Assembly: GCA_025454915.1 (NCBI GenBank)
Contig: JALONN010000004.1
Coordinates: 186,001 to 250,000 of the forward strand
Source of the DNA: Raineya sp.
GTDB taxonomy: Bacteria > Bacteroidota > Bacteroidia > Cytophagales > Thermonemataceae
Direction: 5' to 3'
Length of the DNA: 64,000 nucleotides
The position numbers and the translations under genes were made by a program. Positions within the stretch are counted from its first letter, which is position 1. Every line of letters begins with the position of its first letter. The notes below the pieces were generated by a model. The model was given only the letters and a program-made list of their open reading frames with translations. It did not search any database and had not been told where the DNA came from. Shown one piece after another: positions 26,634-35,598 of this stretch.

Positions 26634-26747
26634 TGTTAACTCATTGTTAATTTTTTATTAACATAAATTTAACATTAAATTGATAACAAAACAAGAAATA
26701 ATGTGTCTTTTTTCTTACATCCACAAAATATTTAATGAGATAAAGTA

Positions 26748-26755
26748 TACTTTTG
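26748..26755 (+). promoter_or_regulatory. Candidate -7 box of the DUF5916 gene
   Basis: TACTTTTG, a TAnnTTTG match, 43 bases before the GTG start. Confidence 0.45.
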
Positions 26756-26798
26756 TGTGATAAAATTCGTTTTGATTTTTTGTTAAAATTTAATTTCT

Positions 26799-28997
26799 GT
26801 GAGAACATTTTGCATTGTTTTACTTTTCTTTTCATTTACTGAAATTTTCGCCCAAAAAAATATTTATCAATTACGAGCAAAAAAAACAACTTCTAAAATT
26901 GTATTAGATGGTTCTTTAAATGAGCCTATCTGGAATGAAGCGATGGTTGCTGATAACTTTTTTTTAAATTTCCCCTACGATTCATCTTTTGCTAAATTTC
27001 AAACAGAAGCTAAAATCACCTTTGATAACGATTTTATTTATGTTGGAGCAATTTGTTATCAGCCTCAAAACGAATATGTTGTAACTTCTTTGCGTCGAGA
27101 TTTTGGCTCTGATGATAACGATTTTTTTGGAGTATATTTTGATACATTTCAGGATAAAACTAATGGCTTTGCATTCGCAGTCAATCCATTGGGTGTTCAA
27201 CAGGAAGGCTTACTTTCTGATGGTGGTAATGGTGGTTCTCAAACAGACTGGGATAATAAGTGGTATTCTTCTGTAACACAATCCGCAGATTATTGGGTAG
27301 TTGAAATGGCTATTCCTTTAAAAACGATTCGCTATAAAACCAGTTCCTCAGAATGGTCTATCAATTTTGGTCGTGCCAATCGGAAAGCCAATGAAGTTTC
27401 ATCATGGGTGCCTGTTACCCGAAATTTTCGAGTTTGGAATTTAGGTTTTACAGGCAAGGTAGTTTTTGAAGAGCCTCTTCCTAAACCTGGTGCAAATATC
27501 TCATTGATTCCATATGTTACAGCAAGTCATAGCGAAAATTACATTCGTAACGAAAATAAAACTTCAGCTAATTTTGGTGGAGATGCAAAAATTGCTGTAA
27601 CCCCTTCGCTTAATCTCGATTTAACATTCAACCCCGATTTTTCGCAAGTAGAAGTAGATAGGCAAGTTACCAACCTTGACCGTTTTGAGATTTTCTTTCC
27701 TGAAAGAAGGCAGTTTTTTTTAGAAAATGCTGATTTGTTTGCCCGATTTGGTTTTAGCAGAATTCGTCCCTTCTTTTCTCGTCGTATTGGAATTGGATTC
27801 GATACAATTACTAAAACCATTGTTCAAAATCCTATTCTGTATGGTGCAAGGCTAAGTGGTAAAGTAAATAAAGACTGGCGAGTAGGATTGCTCAACATGC
27901 AAACAGGAACACAAAGAGAAAAAGGGATTTTAGGAGATAATTATACTGTTGCAACTTTTCAAAGAACTGTTTTTAAGCGTTCTAATATTGGTGGAATTTT
28001 TGTAAACAGGCAAAAAACAGCTGATTCTCTGAGAGATTTTACACTCAACACGAATGATTTTAATCGTTTAGTAGGTTTGGACTATAATTTATTTTCTCAA
28101 GATAATAAATGGAATGGTAAAATTTTCTATCACCAACAAATTAGCCCTGACCCTAAAATAGACCAATTTGCTCATGCTGCCTATATTGGTTACAATACAA
28201 CAGAATGGAACATAGCTTGGAATCATGAATACATTGGTAAAAATTACCGTGTCAATGATATTGGTTTTGTACAACGAAATGGTTTATATCGCTTTGAACC
28301 TTTGGCTTTTAGAAATTTCTTCCCAAAAGGTGCCATCAGCAAAAAAGTTGTTCGTTTTCAAGTTGGACAATATAATAATTTTTATTGGGATACTAACTTT
28401 AACTTAAATGACAGAAATACATCTCTAACATTTAATGTTGTTTTCCAAAATACTTCTTATTTTGAAGTCTTGGTAAGAAATACTTACACTCGTCTATTTT
28501 TCGATTTTGACCCAAGTGGCACAAATGGGCAAAAATTGCTTTCTGGTACAGATTACACTAATAGTTGGGCTGAAATGTTTTATCGTTCTGACAGACGAAA
28601 ATTATTTTCTTATGGAGGATTTATGGGTTATGGACAATACTACAATGGCAAACAGTTTAATCCTTATATATTTCTTAATTACCGATTCCAGCCATATGGT
28701 TCGGTAGGTGTAGAAGCAGATTATTATAGAATTAGGCTTCCTGAAGGTTTTAATAACTCTGATTTGTTACTTTTAAATACAAGAGTGGATATTTCCTTTA
28801 CAAAAAATGTATTTTTAACCACCTTTTTACAATATAATAACCAAACACAAAATGTAAACCTCAATGCTCGTTTACAATGGCGTTTTAGACCTGTTTCAGA
28901 TGTATTTTTGGTTTATACAGATAATTATACTTCACAAGATTTTTCTGTAAAAAGCAGATTTATTGTACTCAAAGCCACTTACTGGCTCAATTTATAA
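26799..28997 (+). CDS. DUF5916 outer-membrane protein with CBM9-like N-terminal domain
   Basis: 732 residues starting at GTG. No ATG is placed to give the complete signal peptide (MRTFCIVLLFFSFTEIFAQ), so GTG is the supported start. Residues 25-215 resemble a carbohydrate-binding family 9-like fold (KIVLDGSLNEPIW, DNDFIYVGAICY, WVVEMAIPLKTIRY). The rest is an aromatic-rich beta-barrel region, including the highly conserved FNPDFSQVEVDRQVTNL and FPERRQFFLENADLF. It ends with an aromatic-rich strand and the terminal residues WLNL, as an outer-membrane barrel would. Transport or surface-binding role likely; substrate unknown. Confidence 0.85.
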   Translation: MRTFCIVLLFFSFTEIFAQKNIYQLRAKKTTSKIVLDGSLNEPIWNEAMVADNFFLNFPYDSSFAKFQTEAKITFDNDFIYVGAICYQPQNEYVVTSLRRDFGSDDNDFFGVYFDTFQDKTNGFAFAVNPLGVQQEGLLSDGGNGGSQTDWDNKWYSSVTQSADYWVVEMAIPLKTIRYKTSSSEWSINFGRANRKANEVSSWVPVTRNFRVWNLGFTGKVVFEEPLPKPGANISLIPYVTASHSENYIRNENKTSANFGGDAKIAVTPSLNLDLTFNPDFSQVEVDRQVTNLDRFEIFFPERRQFFLENADLFARFGFSRIRPFFSRRIGIGFDTITKTIVQNPILYGARLSGKVNKDWRVGLLNMQTGTQREKGILGDNYTVATFQRTVFKRSNIGGIFVNRQKTADSLRDFTLNTNDFNRLVGLDYNLFSQDNKWNGKIFYHQQISPDPKIDQFAHAAYIGYNTTEWNIAWNHEYIGKNYRVNDIGFVQRNGLYRFEPLAFRNFFPKGAISKKVVRFQVGQYNNFYWDTNFNLNDRNTSLTFNVVFQNTSYFEVLVRNTYTRLFFDFDPSGTNGQKLLSGTDYTNSWAEMFYRSDRRKLFSYGGFMGYGQYYNGKQFNPYIFLNYRFQPYGSVGVEADYYRIRLPEGFNNSDLLLLNTRVDISFTKNVFLTTFLQYNNQTQNVNLNARLQWRFRPVSDVFLVYTDNYTSQDFSVKSRFIVLKATYWLNL

Positions 28998-28998
28998 T

Positions 28999-29028
28999 AA
29001 AAAAAGCCCTCATAAGAGGGCTTTTTTT
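28999..29028. terminator. Bidirectional hairpin terminator
   Basis: Perfect stem AAAAAAAGCCCTC with an ATAA loop, between the convergent DUF5916 and ridA genes. Confidence 0.88.
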
Positions 29029-29398
29029 ATTTGACAGCAATACACGAAATTTCCACATTGGCATCTTTGGGTAAACGACTCACCTCCACAGTTTCTCGAG
29101 CTGGGGGATTTGCTTCAAAGTATGTCCCATATATTTCATTGATAGCCTGAAAGTTATTCAAATCTTTCACGAAAATAGTACATTTTACCACATGGTCAAA
29201 TGTCATTTCGGCTGCCTCCAAAATGGCTTGTAAATTCTTCATCACTTGATGTGTTTCATCTTGGATATTATCCTGAATCATTACACCATTTTTCAAGGCT
29301 ATTTGTCCTGATACAAATAATTCATTCCCAAATTGTATAGCTTGGCTATAAGGTCCGATAGGAGCTGGTGCTTTTTCCGAAAAAATAACTTTTTTCAT
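29027..29398 (-). CDS. ridA: RidA-family enamine/imine deaminase
   Basis: 123 residues. RidA hydrolyses reactive 2-aminoacrylate and related enamines released by PLP enzymes. The signature GPYSQAIQFGNELFVSGQ, and the catalytic Arg in ARETVEVSRLP (with the conserved Glu in VEISCIAV), are present. Length and motifs match the trimeric RidA family closely. Monocistronic, divergent from the phosphatidylserine decarboxylase gene by about 90 bases. Confidence 0.95.
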   Translation of the reverse strand: MKKVIFSEKAPAPIGPYSQAIQFGNELFVSGQIALKNGVMIQDNIQDETHQVMKNLQAILEAAEMTFDHVVKCTIFVKDLNNFQAINEIYGTYFEANPPARETVEVSRLPKDANVEISCIAVK

Positions 29399-29486
29399 TT
29401 ATTTAAAATTTTGCTTTGAATGCCTGCAATATACCAATAAATTTATTTTATTTGCAACTGTTTAATTTACATCTAATCATAATTAT

Positions 29487-30155
29487 ATGTCTATTCATAA
29501 AGAAGGCTTTAAGACTATTTTTTTAGTTTTGATAGTATTTACAGCCCTGTATTTAGGCGTTTCTTGGTTGTTGGCAGACAACGCTGAACTTTCTAAAATT
29601 ATATCCAATATAGTTTTGGGAATTGGTTTGGTTATTTTTATAATTGTTTTGCAGTTTTTCCGTAATCCGACACGTACAACACCCAAAAATGTTAATCATA
29701 TTATTGCCCCCGCTGATGGGAAAGTAGTTGTAATTGAAGAAGTTGATGAGCCTGAATTCTTGAAAACAAGATGTAAACAAATTTCTATTTTTATGTCTCC
29801 TTTTAATGTGCATGTCAATAGAAATCCTGTTTCGGGAGTGGTAGAATTTTGTAAATATCATGCAGGCAAATATTTGGTTGCTTGGCATCCTAAATCTAGC
29901 ACAGAAAATGAAAGAACAAGTATTGCCATCAAAACATCTGATGGGAAAAGAGTTTTATTTAGACAAATTGCTGGTGCACTGGCTCGTAGAATAGTTTGGT
30001 ATGTAAAAGAAGGTACTCCTGTAGAACAAGGTGAAGAATTTGGCTTCATAAAATTTGGTTCGAGAGTAGATATTTTTATACCTTTAGAGGCGAAAGTCCT
30101 TGTCAAGATAGGTGACAAACCCGTAGGAGGCGAAACTGTTATTGCTGAATGGTAA
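29487..30155 (+). CDS. psd: Phosphatidylserine decarboxylase proenzyme (short type)
   Basis: 222 residues. Converts phosphatidylserine to phosphatidylethanolamine at the inner membrane. Two N-terminal hydrophobic segments (about 9-29 and 39-57) are followed by the catalytic domain with APADGKV, the HVNRNPVSG motif and PKSSTENER. The self-cleavage site is Gly191-Ser192 (FGSR), which would generate the pyruvoyl group. The length and FGSR site fit the short, archaeal-like Psd type common in Bacteroidota rather than the 320-residue proteobacterial enzyme. The phosphatidylserine synthase gene, often adjacent in this phylum, is not here. Confidence 0.94.
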   Translation: MSIHKEGFKTIFLVLIVFTALYLGVSWLLADNAELSKIISNIVLGIGLVIFIIVLQFFRNPTRTTPKNVNHIIAPADGKVVVIEEVDEPEFLKTRCKQISIFMSPFNVHVNRNPVSGVVEFCKYHAGKYLVAWHPKSSTENERTSIAIKTSDGKRVLFRQIAGALARRIVWYVKEGTPVEQGEEFGFIKFGSRVDIFIPLEAKVLVKIGDKPVGGETVIAEW

Positions 30156-30204
30156 CAGCGTAAGTGAAGCTTTATTAAATCAACTTAATTATAATTGTAT
30201 CTGT

Positions 30205-30234
30205 AAAAAAGGTTTGAGAACTCAAACCTTTTTT
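30205..30234. terminator. Bidirectional hairpin terminator
   Basis: Perfect 14-base-pair stem AAAAAAGGTTTGAG with a 2-base centre, between the convergent psd and recQ-like genes. It overlaps the recQ C-terminal codons. Confidence 0.85.
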
Positions 30235-32150
30235 AATTTATTCTCTTCTGTATATTCCAACTCTCCTACCTCTATAATTTTCTGTAAAGCTTCTATCAGA
30301 GCTTCTCTTGTTTTTGGATTGATTACATTGAGCAATTCTTCAATCGTTAATGATTTGAATTCCAAAGCACTTAATATTCTTTCTCTGTATAACTCATAGT
30401 AATTTTCACTTAGTCTGTGTTCTTTCTTCTTTTGTAAACAAACATCACAAACACCACAAGGCTCATAACTAATTTCGCCAAAGTATTCTAATAATAATTG
30501 TGTTCTACAACGATTTTGATGTTGTACATAATGCCCTACCGATTTTGCTTTTCTTAAATCTCTTTCTTTTCTCGCTTTTATTTTTTCTAAATCTAGAGGC
30601 AGGTTTTCTGCCTGCTGGCGAGGCATGACGAATGTGAGTTGAGGCTTGTTTTTTTGTTTTTCATAAATCAAAACCCTTAGTTTTTCCAAATGTTCCAACG
30701 CCTTAATTACATTTTCTACACTTGTTTGAGCATTTTGAGCAATTGCATGTTCCGAAATTTTTGAGAAATGTGTCAGCGTTTCACCTCCGTACATGCGTAA
30801 TATCAACTGTATAATAGGCTCTAAATTCTGATTGGCTATTTGAAATGCATATAAATCGTTCTTATTCAGGATAAACAATATTTTAGAAGGGCTAAAATAT
30901 GCTTCACTCAATTGTATAATATTTTCATCACAGAGTATTTTCAAAGAAAAGTGCGTTTCTGTTGCATCTAAATTGAATGTTTTCACAAAATCATTCAAAT
31001 CAAAATCAAAACTTGCCATTGCTCCACTGCCTACTGCCAACTGATAGTAATTAGCAAGCATTTGATACACATTTTTGATTACGCCTATGTTTGGGTATGC
31101 CTTTAAAACATTAATTTGTAGTTGCTCAATATCATTTTTATCATACAAAGCTACTGCATAAGCCTTTTTTTCATCTCTGCCTGCTCTCCCTGCCTCCTGA
31201 TAATAAGCTTCCAGAGATGATGGTAAATCCCAGTGTATCACAACTCTTACATCTGGTTTATCAATCCCCATCCCAAAAGCATTTGTAGATACAATTACTC
31301 TTGTCTTATTCTTTATCCAAGCATCTTGTTTCTGATTGCGTTGTTCATTGGTAAGTCCTGCATGATAGAAATCCACACTCACTTTATTTTGAATTAATAA
31401 TTGAGCTATTTCTTGTACTTTTTTGCGAGTATTGGCGTAAATTACAGCTGAGCCCTGCACATTTTTAAGAATTTGAAGAAGCTTCTGGCTTTTATTCTCC
31501 TCGTAGAAGCATGAATATGAGAGATTAGCTCTTGCAAAACTTATCTGAAATACATTTTTATCTGCTTTAAAAAGAAGCCTGTCTTGTATATCTCCTTTTA
31601 CTACTTCGGTTGCTGTAGCTGTAAGAGCCATACAAGGTACATCAGGAATCAGTTTTCGTATTTCTGCAATCTGGAGATAAGAAGGTCTGAAATCGTACCC
31701 CCACTGAGAAATACAATGAGCCTCGTCAATCACAAGCATACTTACTTTCATTTTCTTAATTCTCTCCTGAAATATATCTGTCTGAACACGTTCTGGAGAA
31801 ACATACAGAAATTTTACTTTACCATACACACAATGGTCTAATGTAATATCTATTTCTCTCCTACTCATACCAGAAAAAATAGCATAAGCACTAATATTTC
31901 GTTTTTTTAGATTTTCTACTTGGTCTTTCATCAGGGCAATTAGTGGCGAAATAACCACACATACTCCTTCCAGATACATAGCTGGAACCTGAAAACAAAT
32001 CGACTTTCCGCCACCTGTTGGTAGCAAAGCCAGTGTATCATGCCCCTCTAAAATGGATATGATAATATCTTCTTGTTTTGGTCTAAATTGCTGATAACCC
32101 CAATATTTACTCAGTATTTCGTGTGCTTTCTGCGATAGTTCGGAATGCAT
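30222..32150 (-). CDS. RecQ-family ATP-dependent DNA helicase (rearranged C terminus)
   Basis: 642 residues from the ATG at 32150; a TTG seven codons upstream is less likely. A 3'-5' DNA helicase of superfamily 2: motif I LLPTGGGKS, DEAH box as VIDEAHCISQWG, and motif VI QEAGRAGRD. The Zn-binding cluster CRTQLLLEYFG...CGVCDVC is present but lies about 240 residues after motif VI instead of about 60 as in E. coli RecQ. A winged-helix-like region occupies the gap, and no HRDC domain is obvious. A promoter box lies upstream. Confidence 0.9.
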   Translation of the reverse strand: MHSELSQKAHEILSKYWGYQQFRPKQEDIIISILEGHDTLALLPTGGGKSICFQVPAMYLEGVCVVISPLIALMKDQVENLKKRNISAYAIFSGMSRREIDITLDHCVYGKVKFLYVSPERVQTDIFQERIKKMKVSMLVIDEAHCISQWGYDFRPSYLQIAEIRKLIPDVPCMALTATATEVVKGDIQDRLLFKADKNVFQISFARANLSYSCFYEENKSQKLLQILKNVQGSAVIYANTRKKVQEIAQLLIQNKVSVDFYHAGLTNEQRNQKQDAWIKNKTRVIVSTNAFGMGIDKPDVRVVIHWDLPSSLEAYYQEAGRAGRDEKKAYAVALYDKNDIEQLQINVLKAYPNIGVIKNVYQMLANYYQLAVGSGAMASFDFDLNDFVKTFNLDATETHFSLKILCDENIIQLSEAYFSPSKILFILNKNDLYAFQIANQNLEPIIQLILRMYGGETLTHFSKISEHAIAQNAQTSVENVIKALEHLEKLRVLIYEKQKNKPQLTFVMPRQQAENLPLDLEKIKARKERDLRKAKSVGHYVQHQNRCRTQLLLEYFGEISYEPCGVCDVCLQKKKEHRLSENYYELYRERILSALEFKSLTIEELLNVINPKTREALIEALQKIIEVGELEYTEENKLKKV

Positions 32151-32217
32151 AAAGTTATGATATTTAGACAAGAAAAATAAGCCTTCTGAACAACTCTTTC
32201 GTTCTTAGCTCCTTTTA

Positions 32218-32225
32218 CAAAAATA
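32218..32225 (-). promoter_or_regulatory. Candidate -7 box of the recQ-like gene
   Basis: TATTTTTG on the minus strand, 67 bases before the ATG at 32150. Confidence 0.4.
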
Positions 32226-32280
32226 CGATTTTTATAGATAAAAAATCAAAAATAAAGGCTCTTGAAAAGGATTTTTTTGC

Positions 32281-32288
32281 TATTTTTG
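32281..32288 (+). promoter_or_regulatory. Candidate -7 box of tex
   Basis: TATTTTTG, a TAnnTTTG match, 23 bases before the tex ATG. TTG occurs 16 bases further upstream, slightly closer than the usual -33 spacing. Confidence 0.5.
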
Positions 32289-32311
32289 TCTCCCTAAAAA
32301 TTCAATATACA

Positions 32312-34567
32312 ATGTCAGAACGTTATTTCATAAAAATTGCTGCCGAACTCTCCATTGGTATTAAACAAGTAGAAGCGACAGCCCAATTATTACAAGAAGG
32401 AGCAACCGTACCCTTTATTTCTCGTTATCGTAAAGAACTAACAGGCAGTTTGGACGAAGTACAAGTAGCAGCTGTTCGTGATAGATTAGAGCAACTAGAA
32501 GAATTAGATAAGCGTAGAGATAGTATTCTAAAATCTATCAAAGAGCAAGGAAAACTTACTGATGAATTGGAACAAAAAATCTTGAACGCTGAAACTATGA
32601 GTGTTCTTGAGGATATTTATCTTCCTTACAAACCTAAAAAGCGTACAAAAGCTACGATTGCTAAAGAAAAAGGTCTAGAACCCTTAGCTATGCTTATTTT
32701 AGAGCAAGGTAATATCAATTTAGAAACTGAGGCTCAGAATTTTGTAGATGCTGAAAAACAAGTAAATACTGTTTCTGAAGCACTAGAGGGAGCAAGACAT
32801 ATCATAGCTGAATATATCAACGAAAATCAGGAAGCCAGATCAAAAATGAGGGATTTATTTTTGAAAAATGCTTTGGTTGTTTCAAAAGTGATTCCAGACA
32901 AAGAAAAAACAGAGGAAGCCCAAAAATTCAAAGATTATTTTGAATGGTCTGAGTCTATTGCAACTGTTCCTTCTCACAGATTACTTGCTATGCGTAGAGG
33001 CGAAAAAGAATTATTTTTAACTTTGGATATAGCCCCAGAAGAGCAAGATGCTATTGATACACTTGAGAGTGAATTTATAAAAAGCCGTAACGAATGTGGT
33101 CAGCAAATTAAACTAGCCATCGCCGACTGTTATAAGCGTCTTTTAAAACCTTCTATGGAAACCGAAATTCGTTTACTTTCTAAGAGGAAAGCAGACGAAG
33201 AAGCTATCAATGTATTTGCTGGAAACGTAAGAGAACTTTTAATGGCATCTCCATTAGGAGAAAAAACGATTTTAGCTCTTGATCCTGGTTTTAGAACAGG
33301 TTGTAAATTAGTGGTTCTGGATAAAAATGGAAAGCTTTTGCATAACGAAACCATCTACCCCAATGAACCACAAAGAGAATTTGCAAAGTCTGCTTCTGTT
33401 GTCAAAAAACTTTGTGCTGAATATCAGGTAGAAGCTATTGCCATCGGAAACGGAACTGCAAGTCGTGAAACGGAGTCATTTGCAAAAAGTTTAGGTATTG
33501 CAGATATTCATATTATTGTAGTCAATGAGAGTGGGGCTTCTATTTATTCTGCTTCAGATGTTGCCAGAGAAGAATTTCCAGATAAGGATGTAACAGTTCG
33601 TGGAGCTGTTTCGATAGGACGAAGACTTCAAGACCCTCTTGCAGAATTAGTGAAGATAGACCCTAAATCTATTGGTGTTGGGCAATACCAACACGATGTT
33701 GACCAAAATGCTCTTAAAAAGAGTCTAGATGATGTGGTAGTTAGTTCTGTAAACCGAGTAGGTGTGGAATTGAATACAGCAAGTAAGCAGCTCCTTACTT
33801 ATGTTTCAGGTTTAGGTGAAAGTCTGGCTCAAAATATTATCAATTATAGAAATGAAAAAGGTGCTTTCAAAACCAGAGATGAACTCAAAAAAGTACCTCG
33901 TTTGGGAGATAAAGCTTTTGAACAATGTGCTGGTTTCTTGAGAATTAGAGAAGCTCAAAATCCTTTGGATAGTAGTGCCGTTCACCCAGAAGCTTATGCT
34001 GTTGTAGAACAAATGGCTAAAGATTTGAATTGTACAGTGAAAGATTTGATGCAAAAAGATGATTTGCGTAAGCAAATAGACCTCAAAAAATATGTTACTG
34101 AAAAATTTGGTTTGCCAACATTACAAGATATTCTGCAAGAATTAGCAAAACCTGGTAGAGACCCAAGAGCCCAGTTTGAAATTTTTGAATTTGCTGAAGG
34201 AGTCCATGAAATCTCTGATTTACGTACAGGCATGAAACTCCCTGGTATTGTCACCAATGTAACCAAATTTGGAGCATTTGTCGATATTGGTGTGCATCAA
34301 GATGGCCTAGTGCATATCAGTGAAATTGCTGATAAATATGTTGCCGACCCTGCCGAAGTTGTAAAAGTAGGACAAAAAGTGCAAGTTACTGTCTTAGAAA
34401 TAGATACTGACCGCAGACGTATTGCACTTTCTTTACGTGGTGAGGCTAAACCAGAAATGAAAAAATCTGAGAAAAAAGACTTAAAAGATTCTAAAGACCG
34501 TAAAAAGCAAGAAAAAGAAGAAAGCTACGAAGATAAATTAGCAGCCCTTAAAGCTAAATTTGGATAA
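32312..34567 (+). CDS. tex: Tex-family RNA-binding transcription accessory protein
   Basis: 751 residues. Domain order: Tex N-terminal helical region (about 5-190, with VPFISRYRKELTGSLDE), YqgF/RNase H-like domain (about 325-450, with LALDPGFRTGCKLVVLD), helix-hairpin-helix region (about 495-560, with GLGESLAQNIINYRNEKG), and an S1 RNA-binding domain (about 645-715, with GAFVDIGVHQDGLVHIS). A Lys/Glu-rich tail of about 35 residues ends the protein. Tex binds nucleic acid and influences transcription; its exact role is unsettled. Followed by a strong terminator. Confidence 0.95.
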   Translation: MSERYFIKIAAELSIGIKQVEATAQLLQEGATVPFISRYRKELTGSLDEVQVAAVRDRLEQLEELDKRRDSILKSIKEQGKLTDELEQKILNAETMSVLEDIYLPYKPKKRTKATIAKEKGLEPLAMLILEQGNINLETEAQNFVDAEKQVNTVSEALEGARHIIAEYINENQEARSKMRDLFLKNALVVSKVIPDKEKTEEAQKFKDYFEWSESIATVPSHRLLAMRRGEKELFLTLDIAPEEQDAIDTLESEFIKSRNECGQQIKLAIADCYKRLLKPSMETEIRLLSKRKADEEAINVFAGNVRELLMASPLGEKTILALDPGFRTGCKLVVLDKNGKLLHNETIYPNEPQREFAKSASVVKKLCAEYQVEAIAIGNGTASRETESFAKSLGIADIHIIVVNESGASIYSASDVAREEFPDKDVTVRGAVSIGRRLQDPLAELVKIDPKSIGVGQYQHDVDQNALKKSLDDVVVSSVNRVGVELNTASKQLLTYVSGLGESLAQNIINYRNEKGAFKTRDELKKVPRLGDKAFEQCAGFLRIREAQNPLDSSAVHPEAYAVVEQMAKDLNCTVKDLMQKDDLRKQIDLKKYVTEKFGLPTLQDILQELAKPGRDPRAQFEIFEFAEGVHEISDLRTGMKLPGIVTNVTKFGAFVDIGVHQDGLVHISEIADKYVADPAEVVKVGQKVQVTVLEIDTDRRRIALSLRGEAKPEMKKSEKKDLKDSKDRKKQEKEESYEDKLAALKAKFG

Positions 34568-34600
34568 TAAAAAAGCCCTATAAATAGGGCTTTTTTATTA
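34565..34600. terminator. Bidirectional hairpin terminator
   Basis: Perfect stem TAATAAAAAAGCCCTAT meeting its complement, between the convergent tex and cvfB-like genes. Confidence 0.85.
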
Positions 34601-34631
34601 TATAATTGTATTTCTAACCATTCATAGCTGT

Positions 34632-35483
34632 TTACCCTTTAACCAAATATATCCCGTCTTTCTTTATTTCAATGAGTTTTTGCTTGTAAAGCGTCCCTAT
34701 TGCCTTTTTGAATGTTTTTTTACTCATTTTAAGAACTGTTTTAATATCCTCTGGGTCAGAATCATCATTTAGACTTAAAAATCCTTGACTGGCTTTTAAT
34801 TCATCTAAAATAGTTTGAGCTGAAATATCCACACGTTCCATTCCAAAAGGCTGGAGGGAAACATCTATTTTACCATCAGGTCGTATATTTTTAATATAAC
34901 CTACAATTTTATCACCAGTACGCAGGTCTTCAAATACTTCATTTTTATACAAAAGTCCCTGGTGCTTTTCATTGATGATAACATTAATCCCCAATTCAGT
35001 AATATGAGAAACAATCAAATCAACTTTTTCTCCGTTTTCAACCGTAATATTTTCATTATCTAAAAACTGATTGATTTTACTTGAACCTACCAAACGATCT
35101 GTCATTTCATCCATATACATATAGATTAAATAAAGATGTCCTTGTTCCATAGGACGGGCTTGTTCTTTGAAAGGCACAAACAAATCTTTTTCCAGCCCCC
35201 AATCCATAAAAGCTCCAAATTTATTGGTATAATTTACTCGAAGTAACGCAAATTCATTCAATAAAATATAAGGCTTCAAAGTGGTTGAGACTGGTCTTTC
35301 CTCATAATCGAGGTATACAAAAACCGTAATTTCATCACCAATTACAAAATTTTCTGGAATATATTTATTGGGTAATAAAATATCTTCACTAGAATCAGTA
35401 TTTTTATTGGGTAAACCTAGATATAAACCTACTTTGGTTTCACGAAGTATAGTAAGAGTGTTATATTTTCCTATTTCAATCAT
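34632..35483 (-). CDS. CvfB-like S1 RNA-binding protein
   Basis: 283 residues with the CvfB/YitL layout: successive S1-like barrels (LTILRETKVGLYLGL near residue 9, RVNYTNKFGAFMDWGL near 82, HITELGINVIINEKHQGLLY near 160) and a C-terminal winged-helix (ILDELKASQGFLSLNDDSDPEDIK then MSKKTFKKAIGTLYKQKLI). Members bind RNA; in Staphylococcus CvfB affects virulence factor expression. The role in Bacteroidota is not established. Monocistronic. Confidence 0.88.
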   Translation of the reverse strand: MIEIGKYNTLTILRETKVGLYLGLPNKNTDSSEDILLPNKYIPENFVIGDEITVFVYLDYEERPVSTTLKPYILLNEFALLRVNYTNKFGAFMDWGLEKDLFVPFKEQARPMEQGHLYLIYMYMDEMTDRLVGSSKINQFLDNENITVENGEKVDLIVSHITELGINVIINEKHQGLLYKNEVFEDLRTGDKIVGYIKNIRPDGKIDVSLQPFGMERVDISAQTILDELKASQGFLSLNDDSDPEDIKTVLKMSKKTFKKAIGTLYKQKLIEIKKDGIYLVKG

Positions 35484-35540
35484 TTGGAGTATATTTCAAG
35501 GAAGTAAAGATACGAAGAGAAAAGGCAATTAAAAAACTTC

Positions 35541-35571
35541 GGCTGATACAAGCTATAAACTTGTACCAGCC
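35541..35571 (-). terminator. Hairpin terminator after mqo
   Basis: Stem GGCTGGTACAAG with CTTGTATCAGCC on the minus strand (one mismatch), followed by GAAGTTTTTT. It lies 28 bases past the mqo stop. Confidence 0.75.
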
Positions 35572-35598
35572 AAAAATCTTAAACAAAATTCAGCAAAG

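Noticed and set aside
29553..29888. A 111-codon minus-strand ORF opposite psd
   Set aside because: Shadow of the phosphatidylserine decarboxylase gene; composition is Asn/Ile/Tyr-rich and has no motif.
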